From Cellvibrionaceae bacterium AOL6 (GTDB taxonomy: Bacteria > Pseudomonadota > Gammaproteobacteria > Pseudomonadales > Cellvibrionaceae), in contig NOXC01000004.1 of assembly GCA_003265435.1 (NCBI GenBank), forward strand, positions 124,001-188,000: 64,000 nucleotides of DNA. The letters run 5' to 3'. The notes under the pieces are model-generated. The model did not search any database and was not told the origin of the DNA. It saw only the letters and a list, made by a program, of their open reading frames with translations. The first letter of the stretch is position 1. Every line of letters begins with the position of its first letter. Below, in pieces: positions 20,063 to 28,238 of the stretch. Made by a program: the position numbers and the translations under genes.

Positions 20063-20571
20063 CAAACGCCTCAGCACCTGCGGAATTCTTGAACCAGCTT
20101 CACGATATTGCCACACCCGCCCCTACCGGCATTTGGCCGCTTGCACCGGGCTACTATCTCCTTGCCGGGCTGGCTGTGCTGTTTGCTCTCTGTGTTGCCG
20201 CCGTGCTTTATCGGCGCTGGCAACGTCGCTATCAACGCCTCGCCCTGAACGCACTTCAACAGGCCGTTGAGCGTGCTTCGCCACAGGATTCAGCGACACT
20301 GTATGCCGACCTCAATCGTGTGTTAAAACGTTATCTGTTCACGGTTTCAGCACCCTCCAGGTCTTACATTGCGTCGCTCTCTGGCGAGCGCTGGTATGCC
20401 TACCTCCTTGAATCCGCGACGCCCGCCGAAAAGCAAAAATATGAGGCGCTGACGTACTGCTGGGCAAAAGAAAGTCTGGGTGCCGCCGCGCAGGTAGACC
20501 ACCTCAACGACTTCATCGAGTTTGCACAGAGCTGGGTTCGCCACACAAAGATCAGGGAGGAACGGAAGTGA
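20059..20571 (+). CDS. DUF4381 single-pass membrane protein of the bat operon
   Basis: A 170-residue protein with one transmembrane helix at about 32-52 (YYLLAGLAVLFALCVAAVLY) and a cytoplasmic C-terminal domain, matching DUF4381 by size, position and the LNQLHDIATPAPTGIWPLAPG N-terminus. The start is a TTG at 20059 overlapping the DUF58 stop. It was chosen because a strong GAGGAGG lies six bases before it and no ATG or GTG fits. The stop overlaps the GTG of the next gene. The function is unknown; it may anchor the Bat complex. Confidence 0.85.
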   Translation: MTNASAPAEFLNQLHDIATPAPTGIWPLAPGYYLLAGLAVLFALCVAAVLYRRWQRRYQRLALNALQQAVERASPQDSATLYADLNRVLKRYLFTVSAPSRSYIASLSGERWYAYLLESATPAEKQKYEALTYCWAKESLGAAAQVDHLNDFIEFAQSWVRHTKIREERK

Positions 20572-21581
20572 GTTTCGTATGGCCCTGGGTATTTCTGCTC
20601 ACGCCACTCCCGTTGGTATTGCGGTATATTCTGCCGCGCGCGCGCGCGCATTCAGCCGCATTGCGCACACCCTTTTCCCGACGTGCCCGCGCCGCCGCTG
20701 AGCAAAAGGCCTCGCACACACATGCCTTTCGTGTAGTCCCTTGGGTGTTACTGGTTAGTGCTTGGTTGAGCCTCATCGTTGCAGCGGCGCGTCCGCAAAT
20801 ACTGGGCGATACCGTTTCACTCTCTGCCAGCGGCCGTGACTTAATGCTTGCCGTAGACATTTCTGGCAGCATGAGCACCGCCGATATGGTGGTCGAAAAC
20901 CAACAGATCGCACGTATCGTGATCGTCAAATACCTGCTTGGCGAATTCTTGCAAAAGCGTGAAGGCGATCGCGTTGGCTTGATCCTGTTCGGCACCCAAG
21001 CGTATTTGCAAGCGCCTCTGACCTTTGATCTGGCAACCGTCGACCAGCTTTTGCAAGAAGCGCAGTTACGTATGGCAGGGGAGAAAACAGCCATCGGCGA
21101 CGCCATCGGTCTCGCGGTGAAACGACTGAAAGATCGGCCCAGTGATCAGCGTGTCTTAATCCTCCTAACCGACGGCGAAAATACGGCTGGGAATGTCGAT
21201 CCACGCCAAGCGGCCGACCTTGCCGCGCAAGCGGGGGTGAAGATTTACACCATTGGCATGGGCGCCAATTCGATGGAGGTCAGTGCCGGCATGTTTGGCA
21301 CATTCACCCGCAGCGTGAACCCCTCCGCGGAGCTGGATGAAGAGAGCTTACGCTACATTGCGGAGACGACTGGAGGCCAGTATTACCGAGCGCATGACCC
21401 TAAAGAGTTGCAAGACGTCTACACGCAACTCGATCAGCAAGAAGCCATAGAACACGACGACGAACAGCTACGGCCAACGCGCGATGTCTTTTACTACCCG
21501 CTCGCACTCAGCCTTGCCCTGCTGTTTGCTCTGCTCGCGCTCAGCACACGCTTGCCCCTGCAGCACTCGGGAGACGCCTAG
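20568..21581 (+). CDS. batA: BatA-like von Willebrand factor A membrane protein
   Basis: A 337-residue protein with membrane segments at both ends (N-terminal WPWVFLLTPLPLVLRYIL, another near 60-75, and C-terminal YYPLALSLALLFALLALS). The vWA domain between them has a complete MIDAS: VDISGSMSTADM (DxSxS), a Thr near 170 and ILLTDGEN. BatA belongs to the aerotolerance (Bacteroides Bat) family. The start GTG at 20568 overlaps the preceding TGA (GTGA), so translation is coupled. The stop overlaps the next GTG by one base. Confidence 0.93.
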   Translation: MSFVWPWVFLLTPLPLVLRYILPRARAHSAALRTPFSRRARAAAEQKASHTHAFRVVPWVLLVSAWLSLIVAAARPQILGDTVSLSASGRDLMLAVDISGSMSTADMVVENQQIARIVIVKYLLGEFLQKREGDRVGLILFGTQAYLQAPLTFDLATVDQLLQEAQLRMAGEKTAIGDAIGLAVKRLKDRPSDQRVLILLTDGENTAGNVDPRQAADLAAQAGVKIYTIGMGANSMEVSAGMFGTFTRSVNPSAELDEESLRYIAETTGGQYYRAHDPKELQDVYTQLDQQEAIEHDDEQLRPTRDVFYYPLALSLALLFALLALSTRLPLQHSGDA

Positions 21582-23581
21582 TGGAACTCTTCGGACAATT
21601 TCATTTCCTTCGCCCACTATGGCTTGTACTTATCCCGGCCGTCATCGTGTTGTGTCTGTTGCTGCGCCAGTACGCTAAAAACACAGGGGATTGGCAGCGT
21701 TTTATCGACCCCGCGTTTTTAGATGTGCTGCTCGAGTCAGCCCAATACCGTCACAGCCGCGTGCCATTATATTTACTCGCAGTCACCCTGGTCGGCCTGA
21801 GCCTCGCACTCGCAGGCCCCACTTGGGAAAAGCGTCCACAGGCCTTAAAAGCGAATGAGAACGCGCTGGTCATCTTGTGGGATCTCAGCCCCTCAATGAA
21901 GGCCGAAGACATCGCGCCATCCCGTGTGGAACGCGCGCGACTGAAACTCATGGATCTTTTAAGTGCCCGCCGCGACGGCTACACAGGGCTCGTGGTGTAC
22001 GCGGGCGATGCCCATGTCGTGACGCCTCTGACGGACGATACGCGCACCATTAAATCGCTGCTCCCCTCACTGCATCCGGATTTAATGCCTGTCCAAGGAG
22101 CCAATATCGAGCGAGCATTGAGCCTGGCATATGAACTTTTTGATAGCGCCAGAGCAACGGGTGGCGACATTCTTATACTCACCGACGGTATCGCAGAAGG
22201 CGCCCTGCCCGCGCTCAAATCTTTGGCGCGAGCAGAGTACCCGGTGACCGTTTGGGGGATCGGCACTTTCGAAGGTGCGCCCATACCTACCGACGGTGGA
22301 CATTTCGAGCGCGACCGTCGTGGAGATATCGTCATCGCCAAACTGGACGAAGGCGGTCTCGCCGAAGCCGCCATCGCCATGAAAGGCCGCTACGTCAGCT
22401 TCACACAGGGCGACAGCGATATTCGACAGTTGCAAACGCTGTTTACCGACGCCGCCAAAGACACCGAATCCAAAAAAGATGAACGTTTTGATCAGTGGTA
22501 CGACAGCGGACCGTGGTTGCTGTTCCCGGCGTTGTTTTTGGTAGCGATTCTCTTTCGTCGAGGTTGGTTACTCGCACTGCTATGTACTGGAGGGCTCTTG
22601 CAGCCACCTCCCGTGGTAGCCTTAAGTTTCGACTCGCTGTTCAAAAATGACAATCAACGTGGCGAATCCCATTTTGATGCAGGTGAATACGAACAGGCAG
22701 CTGAATTATTCGAAGACCCGGCCTGGCAGGCTGCGGCAGCGTACAAGGCTGGCCGCTATGCAGAAGCCGAAACCTTCTACCGCACAGACGATTCTGCAGA
22801 GGGCCGCTATAACCTCGGAAACAGCCTAGCCGCACAGGGTAAACTCGACGAGGCGATCGCAGCCTACGATGCCGCTTTGGAAGCCCGTCCTGATTTTGAA
22901 GAAGCTGAAGACAACAAAGCCTTAGTCGAAGCACTCAAGCAAGCGCAAGAGCAACAGCAAGAGCAGGAGAATCAAAGCGGGTCGTCGGACAACAACGCAC
23001 AGCAGGGAAATGAGGCGCAACAGCAGAGCCCAAACCAAGACGATCAGAGCAGCGGCACGGAATCTGAATCCGATAGCTCCGAGGGCGACAGCCCCGCGTC
23101 AGAAGAATCGGGGGCAAGTGAAGGGAGTGCATCGTCGTCCAGCGACGGCGAACAGTCCGAGCAAGCTCAGTCACCTCAAAACACCGCAGCAAACGACAAA
23201 AATGCAGAACAAGCGCAACAGGAAGCATTACAGCGCTACTATGGTGATGAGAAAGCGCAAGCTGAAAACCAGAGCGAGCAGGACGCCCTCTCCCCCGAAC
23301 CAGAGGACTCACGCGAAGGTCGACAGGCCCAAGCCCAGAATTTAACCGAGTCTCAAGCTGACGATAATCGCGCGCTGGAACCGGGTCAGCAGAGCCAAGC
23401 CGCGCTGCTCGAAGGCCGACAGTCAGAAGCCGATCAAGCTTTAGAGCAATGGCTGCGTAAAGTACCCGATGATCCCGGCGGACTGCTGCGGAACAAGTTC
23501 GAGCTGCAACACCGTCAACGACGAATGGAAAGGCCCGCCGAAGCCTGGCGAGTACCACCAGATGAAGAACAGCGTTGGTAA
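21581..23581 (+). CDS. BatB/BatC fusion: vWA domain plus TPR protein with acidic Gln/Ser-rich tail
   Basis: A 666-residue membrane protein. Two N-terminal transmembrane segments are followed by a vWA domain with MIDAS ILWDLSPSMKAED near residue 102 and LILTDG. A further membrane segment lies at about 305-345 and a TPR region at about 370-450 (RYNLGNSLAAQGKLDEAIAA). A long low-complexity stretch rich in Q, E, S and D covers about 455-600, and the C-terminus is charged. This is BatB and BatC in one chain, as is common in Gammaproteobacteria. The start is GTG 21581, sharing a base with the TAG of batA. The acidic linker is presumably disordered and periplasmic or cytoplasmic depending on topology, which I cannot fix. 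Confidence 0.92.
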   Translation: MELFGQFHFLRPLWLVLIPAVIVLCLLLRQYAKNTGDWQRFIDPAFLDVLLESAQYRHSRVPLYLLAVTLVGLSLALAGPTWEKRPQALKANENALVILWDLSPSMKAEDIAPSRVERARLKLMDLLSARRDGYTGLVVYAGDAHVVTPLTDDTRTIKSLLPSLHPDLMPVQGANIERALSLAYELFDSARATGGDILILTDGIAEGALPALKSLARAEYPVTVWGIGTFEGAPIPTDGGHFERDRRGDIVIAKLDEGGLAEAAIAMKGRYVSFTQGDSDIRQLQTLFTDAAKDTESKKDERFDQWYDSGPWLLFPALFLVAILFRRGWLLALLCTGGLLQPPPVVALSFDSLFKNDNQRGESHFDAGEYEQAAELFEDPAWQAAAAYKAGRYAEAETFYRTDDSAEGRYNLGNSLAAQGKLDEAIAAYDAALEARPDFEEAEDNKALVEALKQAQEQQQEQENQSGSSDNNAQQGNEAQQQSPNQDDQSSGTESESDSSEGDSPASEESGASEGSASSSSDGEQSEQAQSPQNTAANDKNAEQAQQEALQRYYGDEKAQAENQSEQDALSPEPEDSREGRQAQAQNLTESQADDNRALEPGQQSQAALLEGRQSEADQALEQWLRKVPDDPGGLLRNKFELQHRQRRMERPAEAWRVPPDEEQRW

Positions 23582-23611
23582 GCCCAAGCGCATTTGAAAA
23601 AAGGTTTACAC

Positions 23612-25324
23612 ATGGCCCCCAAGATACGATTTTTCACATCCCTACTCTGCGTGCTGATGCTGTCCGCGCTGGTGCACGCGCAGACGCAAAACTTCATGGT
23701 CGATGTTGAACGCCAAACCATGCAATTAGGGGAGACCTTAACCGTCACCTTTCAATACCGCGGCCACGCCGGCGGTGAAACGCCCGACTTCAGCAGCCTC
23801 AAGCAGCAGTTCTCGATCATCGGTTTTTATCCCAGCGCGCAGTCTTACAATATCAACGGCCAGACAATCGCCATTCATCAATGGCAACTGCAACTGGAGC
23901 CCAAACAGCAAGGCACCCTGCTTATCCCACCGATCACCTACAAAGGTGAGACCACCGAAGCGGTCGCCGTCGAAGTGGACGCACCGGGCAAAGCACCCGA
24001 TCAGTTGGCCGATGTCATGCTCGAAACCATCGTGGATAAATCGTCGGCCTATGTGCAAGAACAGGTCATTGTCACCTATCGACTCTACTACTCCGTAAAC
24101 GTCGATCAGCTCGACATGGGTGACCTCGATATCGATGACACGATTATTAAGACCCTGCCGAACAAACGGTATCGACGCCGCATCGACGGCGTACAATACA
24201 ATGTGTTGGAACTTTCCCGAGCCTTGATCCCACAGCGCAGCGGTACCTTGTTGATCCCCTCGATTACCTGGCAGGCGCGGATTCCCAAGTCTCGATATCG
24301 CTCGTTGCTCGACCCAACCGGGCACTACGAAATCAAGAAGTTGCGCAGCCAGGAAAAAATTCTGCGTATCAAGTCGATTCCCGACACCTTCCCCGCCTCG
24401 GCAGCCTGGCTCCCCGCTCGCTCGGTGACACTTTCAGAAACCTGGAGTCACGCGCCGTCCGCTTTACGTATAGGCGAGCCCGTCACACGCGAGGTAACGC
24501 TTGAAGCATCCGGCGTTGAAGCGGCGCAAATCCCTTCGCTCATGGAGGAATGGCAAGGTAGCAACTTGAAAAGCTACCTGGAGCCCCCCTCCTTAAATGA
24601 AACACAAGACGCCTTTGGCCTGCGAGGAAAACGCACGGAGAGTGCTGCGTTAGTCTCGACAACAACGGACTCTGTCACTCTGCCTGCCGTTCGAATCCCT
24701 TGGTGGAATACCGAAACAGACGTGCTTGAATGGGCCGAACTCCCAGAAAAAACCTTGACCGCAAGCGGCCCCGCACCGAGTCAAGGCAATGCCATCGCGC
24801 CCATCAATACAGACGCTACCGACCTCACTGAAAGCGACGTCACCGAAGCGCGTCCGGCCCTCGCTCAAGAGCGATCCTATTGGCCCTATGCACTGATTGC
24901 GTTGCTGGTCGCAAGCAATGCCGTCACGCTTGTGTTGCTGTGGCGTAGGCCCCGTAGGGCACCCCTAGATACATCAATGAGCGCGCACGCGAACCCACGT
25001 CGATCTCAACGCATTGACGAGCTGCTAAAACAAGCCGCTCAGGAAAAGGATGCCGGTACGCTACAAAACGCGCTGGTTGAGTTGAGCTCAGAAGTGCTCG
25101 GCAAGCGCTCCACGAGTGCCCTAATCGACCACATCGCGACTCAAGATGCTCAGTTGGCGAGCGCGCTGACCGGATTTCAATCTGCTTTGTTTGGCGCATC
25201 AAATGACGCCGAAGCCCCCTCGCCGGAGGTTAAAGACTTGGCGAACCGCATCTTGGCATGGTACCAGCAACGGCCCGATGAAACGCACCAAAAAGAAGCG
25301 CTCGCCCCCTTTTTCGGGAGTTAA
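23612..25324 (+). CDS. batD: BatD-like exported oxygen-tolerance protein
   Basis: A 570-residue protein with a signal peptide (APKIRFFTSLLCVLMLSALVHA, cut before QTQNF), a large periplasmic BatD region built of beta domains, and one transmembrane helix near 425-445 (YALIALLVASNAVTLVLLW), then a cytoplasmic tail. The ATG at 23612 was chosen over an in-frame TTG at 23594, because AAAAAGG lies 7 bases before it and the signal peptide begins there. It is the last gene of the bat operon, with 30 bp after the preceding stop. The likely partners are the vWA proteins upstream. Confidence 0.92.
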   Translation: MAPKIRFFTSLLCVLMLSALVHAQTQNFMVDVERQTMQLGETLTVTFQYRGHAGGETPDFSSLKQQFSIIGFYPSAQSYNINGQTIAIHQWQLQLEPKQQGTLLIPPITYKGETTEAVAVEVDAPGKAPDQLADVMLETIVDKSSAYVQEQVIVTYRLYYSVNVDQLDMGDLDIDDTIIKTLPNKRYRRRIDGVQYNVLELSRALIPQRSGTLLIPSITWQARIPKSRYRSLLDPTGHYEIKKLRSQEKILRIKSIPDTFPASAAWLPARSVTLSETWSHAPSALRIGEPVTREVTLEASGVEAAQIPSLMEEWQGSNLKSYLEPPSLNETQDAFGLRGKRTESAALVSTTTDSVTLPAVRIPWWNTETDVLEWAELPEKTLTASGPAPSQGNAIAPINTDATDLTESDVTEARPALAQERSYWPYALIALLVASNAVTLVLLWRRPRRAPLDTSMSAHANPRRSQRIDELLKQAAQEKDAGTLQNALVELSSEVLGKRSTSALIDHIATQDAQLASALTGFQSALFGASNDAEAPSPEVKDLANRILAWYQQRPDETHQKEALAPFFGS

Positions 25325-25617
25325 TGCAATACAGAACCTTTGGGCAAAGCGCTCACCACCACCTGTCGGAAGACGGCTGGCAGCGCTCTATGCCGTCGCC
25401 ACCGCACTCTATCTGCATTACAAAAACATTACGCTTGTTCACAAAGTCTCACAATCTGTCGTTGAAACTTGTGGCATAATCTTCGCTGGATTCATTAAGT
25501 AGTAATGATGAGTGTTGACGGATCACCCACACGCCCTATATCCACGAGGTGCCCAGCTTAGACACGCACCCTCCCCACAGTGAGGATAAGTACCCACGAA
25601 TGGAAGCTTTTAAGTTT

Positions 25618-26028
25618 ATGAAAACACTGACACGAGACGGTCGCACTACCGCGATCATTGGCTTACTTTTCGCCGCGCTCGCTTTACCGGTGCAAGGTGA
25701 TGCGAAACATCCTGCAAAATGCCTGGAACTGGTCATGCCCGAGGCCTCCATCGATGGCGCCTTCGTCATTAAAATCCAGCCGCAGCGCGAGTTGGACCTC
25801 GGCCAAACGCATATCGAATTGTGGCGTAGCTTCAACGGTGGCAAGTTTGAGTTGGTGAGCGCCCATCCTCATATCCATGCTGTCTCGCAAATGCTGCAAC
25901 GACAAGGTCAATACGCCTATCAGGCCCGTCTTATCACCACGCTACCGGATAACAGTGTCCGCAGCGAGTTGTCTGACACCGCCTACATTGACGTAAGTTT
26001 ACGCTACCCCTCTCTGGCCCAAAAGTAG
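25618..26028 (+). CDS. Small secreted protein of unknown function
   Basis: A 136-residue protein with a signal peptide (basic MKTLTRDGR, then TAIIGLLFAALALPVQG). The mature part has a beta-sandwich look reminiscent of fibronectin type III (HIELWRSFNGGKFELVS, YAYQARLITTLPDNSVRSE). This fold call is by pattern only. An ATG at 25600 (MEAFKF) is an equally possible start. It lies 290 bp after batD and is probably a separate transcript. I know no characterised homologue. Confidence 0.6.
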   Translation: MKTLTRDGRTTAIIGLLFAALALPVQGDAKHPAKCLELVMPEASIDGAFVIKIQPQRELDLGQTHIELWRSFNGGKFELVSAHPHIHAVSQMLQRQGQYAYQARLITTLPDNSVRSELSDTAYIDVSLRYPSLAQK

Positions 26029-26163
26029 ACACGACCGGGAAGGCTTTGATTACCTCTCAAAGCCTCAAACCGCGCTCTACTGCGTGTATTGACGACAATT
26101 GGGTCTCGTCAGCTTGTAGCGGGCTTGCTAGAATTTGAAGCGCATTCCATTGTCAGGCTTCAC

Positions 26164-27426
26164 ATGCGTCGTCTTCGGTTGTTTCTGTTTTATTTTTTCT
26201 GTTTCCTGCTCGCGATTATCGGCATATTCCTGTTCCTATCGCTGAGTCTAAAACCCACGGTGCCCTCCCCTCGCTTTCCAAGCTCAAATGATTTCGTTCT
26301 GAGTAGCCAGCTTGCGAAAGATAGCCTCGGGAAGATCCAGCGCGCTGCACCGGACTTTACTTTGGAAATGAACACACAACAGCTGAGCAGCCTGCTATCT
26401 CTCGGGCAAGCGCAGTTCGCTCCGTTACGAATGGCGACGACCCTGCATCAGGATCGTGCAGACCTGGCGCTGTCATACCCTTTATTAGGAGGGAAGATTT
26501 GGGCAAATATTTACGTCAGCGTCCCGGCGGGCACCGCATTGCAGATTGAACAGCTTAAGCTGGGCGCAATGCCGATACCCGATGCGTTGGCCATGCGCGT
26601 CTTGAGTCATGCCACCGAAACTTATCTCCACCTGCCACTCGCATCGCTGAATGCTTACTTGGATCAATTGCAGATCACCCAGAGCCATATGACCCTGGAG
26701 GCTCGGAAGCCGACGCTGCTACAGGGCCGCCTGTCTCAAACGCTGTCCACATTTATGCGTCTGGGAGGCGAAGACAGTGCCCTGGTGGCGAGCGAAATTG
26801 ATGCCTGGGTTCGTTACTACGAACAGCTTAGCCACCGCCCTGAAGCTCACAGCGCCAATCACAGCTTGGCCTACTACCTCAACCCGATGCTGAACCGACT
26901 GGCCAGCCCACAAAACAACGACGAAAACGCGCTGTCTGCTTTGCTTGGCTTGGCACTGCTCGCAGACGAGGGCCACCTCGAACACTTCATTCCTGCTCGC
27001 CAGGCTCCGATTCCAGACATTCCCATCACGCTGGACACACGTCGGGATCTGGCGAAGCACTTCATCCTTTCCGCTGCGCTCGAAGCCCTCGCCACAAGTG
27101 GCATCAGTGCCGGCCTGGGACAGGCCAAAGAAGTACTCGATTCCGCTCGCGGCGGCAGTGGTTTCAGCTTTCGTGACCTCGCTGCGGATCGCGCTGGGAC
27201 GCGCTTTGCAGGCTATGTTCAAGCCCTATCGGAAGGCAAAACACAGAAGCCCGCTACTGAGCTGAAAGAAAACGACTTCTTCCCCGAAACAAAAGACCTT
27301 GCTGAAGGTTTAAGCAAGCAAAAGTTCACCGCACAGTATCAAACGACTGAGTCGGCAGACTATCAGGCGATTATCGCTAAAATTGACGAGAGAATTGCGA
27401 GAACACGGCTGTTCTCAATGCCGTAA
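26164..27426 (+). CDS. Membrane-anchored conserved hypothetical protein
   Basis: A 420-residue protein with one N-terminal transmembrane helix (LRLFLFYFFCFLLAIIGIFL); the rest should be periplasmic. The C-terminal third contains a striking motif: LAKHFILSAALEALA, then SGISAGLGQAKEVLDSA and GGSGFSFRDLAADRAGTRFA. I remember similar strings in other gammaproteobacterial hypothetical proteins but know no function. The ATG at 26164 was taken as start because it opens the basic MRRLR and membrane helix. It stands alone, convergent with the following minus-strand genes. Confidence 0.7.
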   Translation: MRRLRLFLFYFFCFLLAIIGIFLFLSLSLKPTVPSPRFPSSNDFVLSSQLAKDSLGKIQRAAPDFTLEMNTQQLSSLLSLGQAQFAPLRMATTLHQDRADLALSYPLLGGKIWANIYVSVPAGTALQIEQLKLGAMPIPDALAMRVLSHATETYLHLPLASLNAYLDQLQITQSHMTLEARKPTLLQGRLSQTLSTFMRLGGEDSALVASEIDAWVRYYEQLSHRPEAHSANHSLAYYLNPMLNRLASPQNNDENALSALLGLALLADEGHLEHFIPARQAPIPDIPITLDTRRDLAKHFILSAALEALATSGISAGLGQAKEVLDSARGGSGFSFRDLAADRAGTRFAGYVQALSEGKTQKPATELKENDFFPETKDLAEGLSKQKFTAQYQTTESADYQAIIAKIDERIARTRLFSMP

Positions 27427-27447
27427 CGCGGTGTGGATGACGTGAAT

Positions 27448-27702
27448 TCAGTGAACTGTACTGGAGCCGGGTTCTTCAAACTCGGGGTCGGCCTCGGCAT
27501 CCTCTGATTCCGCTGACTCCTCGCTTGCCGCTTCGAGTCCCGCTTCAATCATGGCTTTGGCAACGGAGAACTTACTGTTGTTCAGAAAGTAGAGCGCCTC
27601 TTCCGAAAAGGAAATGGACACAAGCGGCTCGCCGTCTTCGTCTGCTCTACGAAGCACGATTTCACCGTCTACCAGCTCAACTATTTCATACAGGGTGGAC
27701 AT
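27448..27702 (-). CDS. Small acidic conserved hypothetical protein
   Basis: An 84-residue protein with a conserved first half (MSTLYEIVELVDGEIVLRRA then LVSISFSEEALYFLNNSKF and VAKAMIEAGLEAA) and a very acidic tail full of E, D and S. From memory, Pseudomonas carries a similar small gene beside the DUF6586 gene and topA, where it neighbours sulA and lexA. Those two are absent here. The function is unknown. It follows the DUF6586 gene by 56 bp on the same strand. Confidence 0.72.
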   Translation of the reverse strand: MSTLYEIVELVDGEIVLRRADEDGEPLVSISFSEEALYFLNNSKFSVAKAMIEAGLEAASEESAESEDAEADPEFEEPGSSTVH

Positions 27703-27758
27703 CAGGACAACGGGCCTTTCTTAAAACCAAGGCTCATTGTAGCAGTATTGCAAAGATA

Positions 27759-28238
27759 TTAATATTCGCTTTGGAGCTCAATAATTTCCGCAATATCCTG
27801 CTGCATGGCGGCCAATAACGGGGTTAACTCCGCCGTGCTCCAGTCTGACCAGTGCCTCGGTTGCGCCGCCGCGCTGGTCGCGATCAGCAAAGATTCCGCC
27901 TCTGCATTGCGCGCATCCTCGGCCCACTGAGCCGCACCGACATCCATTCCTGCTTCCAGCGCTACGAGCTTGTCTATCCATGCCTCGGTTTCGGCTTGCC
28001 TTTGCAACACCGCATGATCGAACTGCTTCGACTGGCAATAGACGGTCAAACTGGTACTGGCGGACTGATCCCCATTCGAGAGGGAACGGAGCAGACGTCG
28101 AGCTGACTCAATCATCAGCTCTATCGCAGAAAAATGGCAGCTGTGACGCTTCAGGCCCGTCTCTTGACCCGCGAGACTCAACAGCGCAGCGGCCATGCGC
28201 AGCCTTTGTTGAATCATCGCAGCGTCACGTGGCTTCAT
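27759..28238 (-). CDS. DUF6586 family protein
   Basis: A 159-residue, mostly alpha-helical cytoplasmic protein with no membrane segment. Family and neighbourhood (immediately after topA, before the small acidic gene) fit DUF6586. Visible are a coiled-coil-like region with Q, E and A, and a C-terminal helix [20 protein letters not shown]. Its ATG overlaps the topA stop (ATGA), so it depends on topA translation. The function is unknown. Confidence 0.75.
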   Translation of the reverse strand: MKPRDAAMIQQRLRMAAALLSLAGQETGLKRHSCHFSAIELMIESARRLLRSLSNGDQSASTSLTVYCQSKQFDHAVLQRQAETEAWIDKLVALEAGMDVGAAQWAEDARNAEAESLLIATSAAAQPRHWSDWSTAELTPLLAAMQQDIAEIIELQSEY

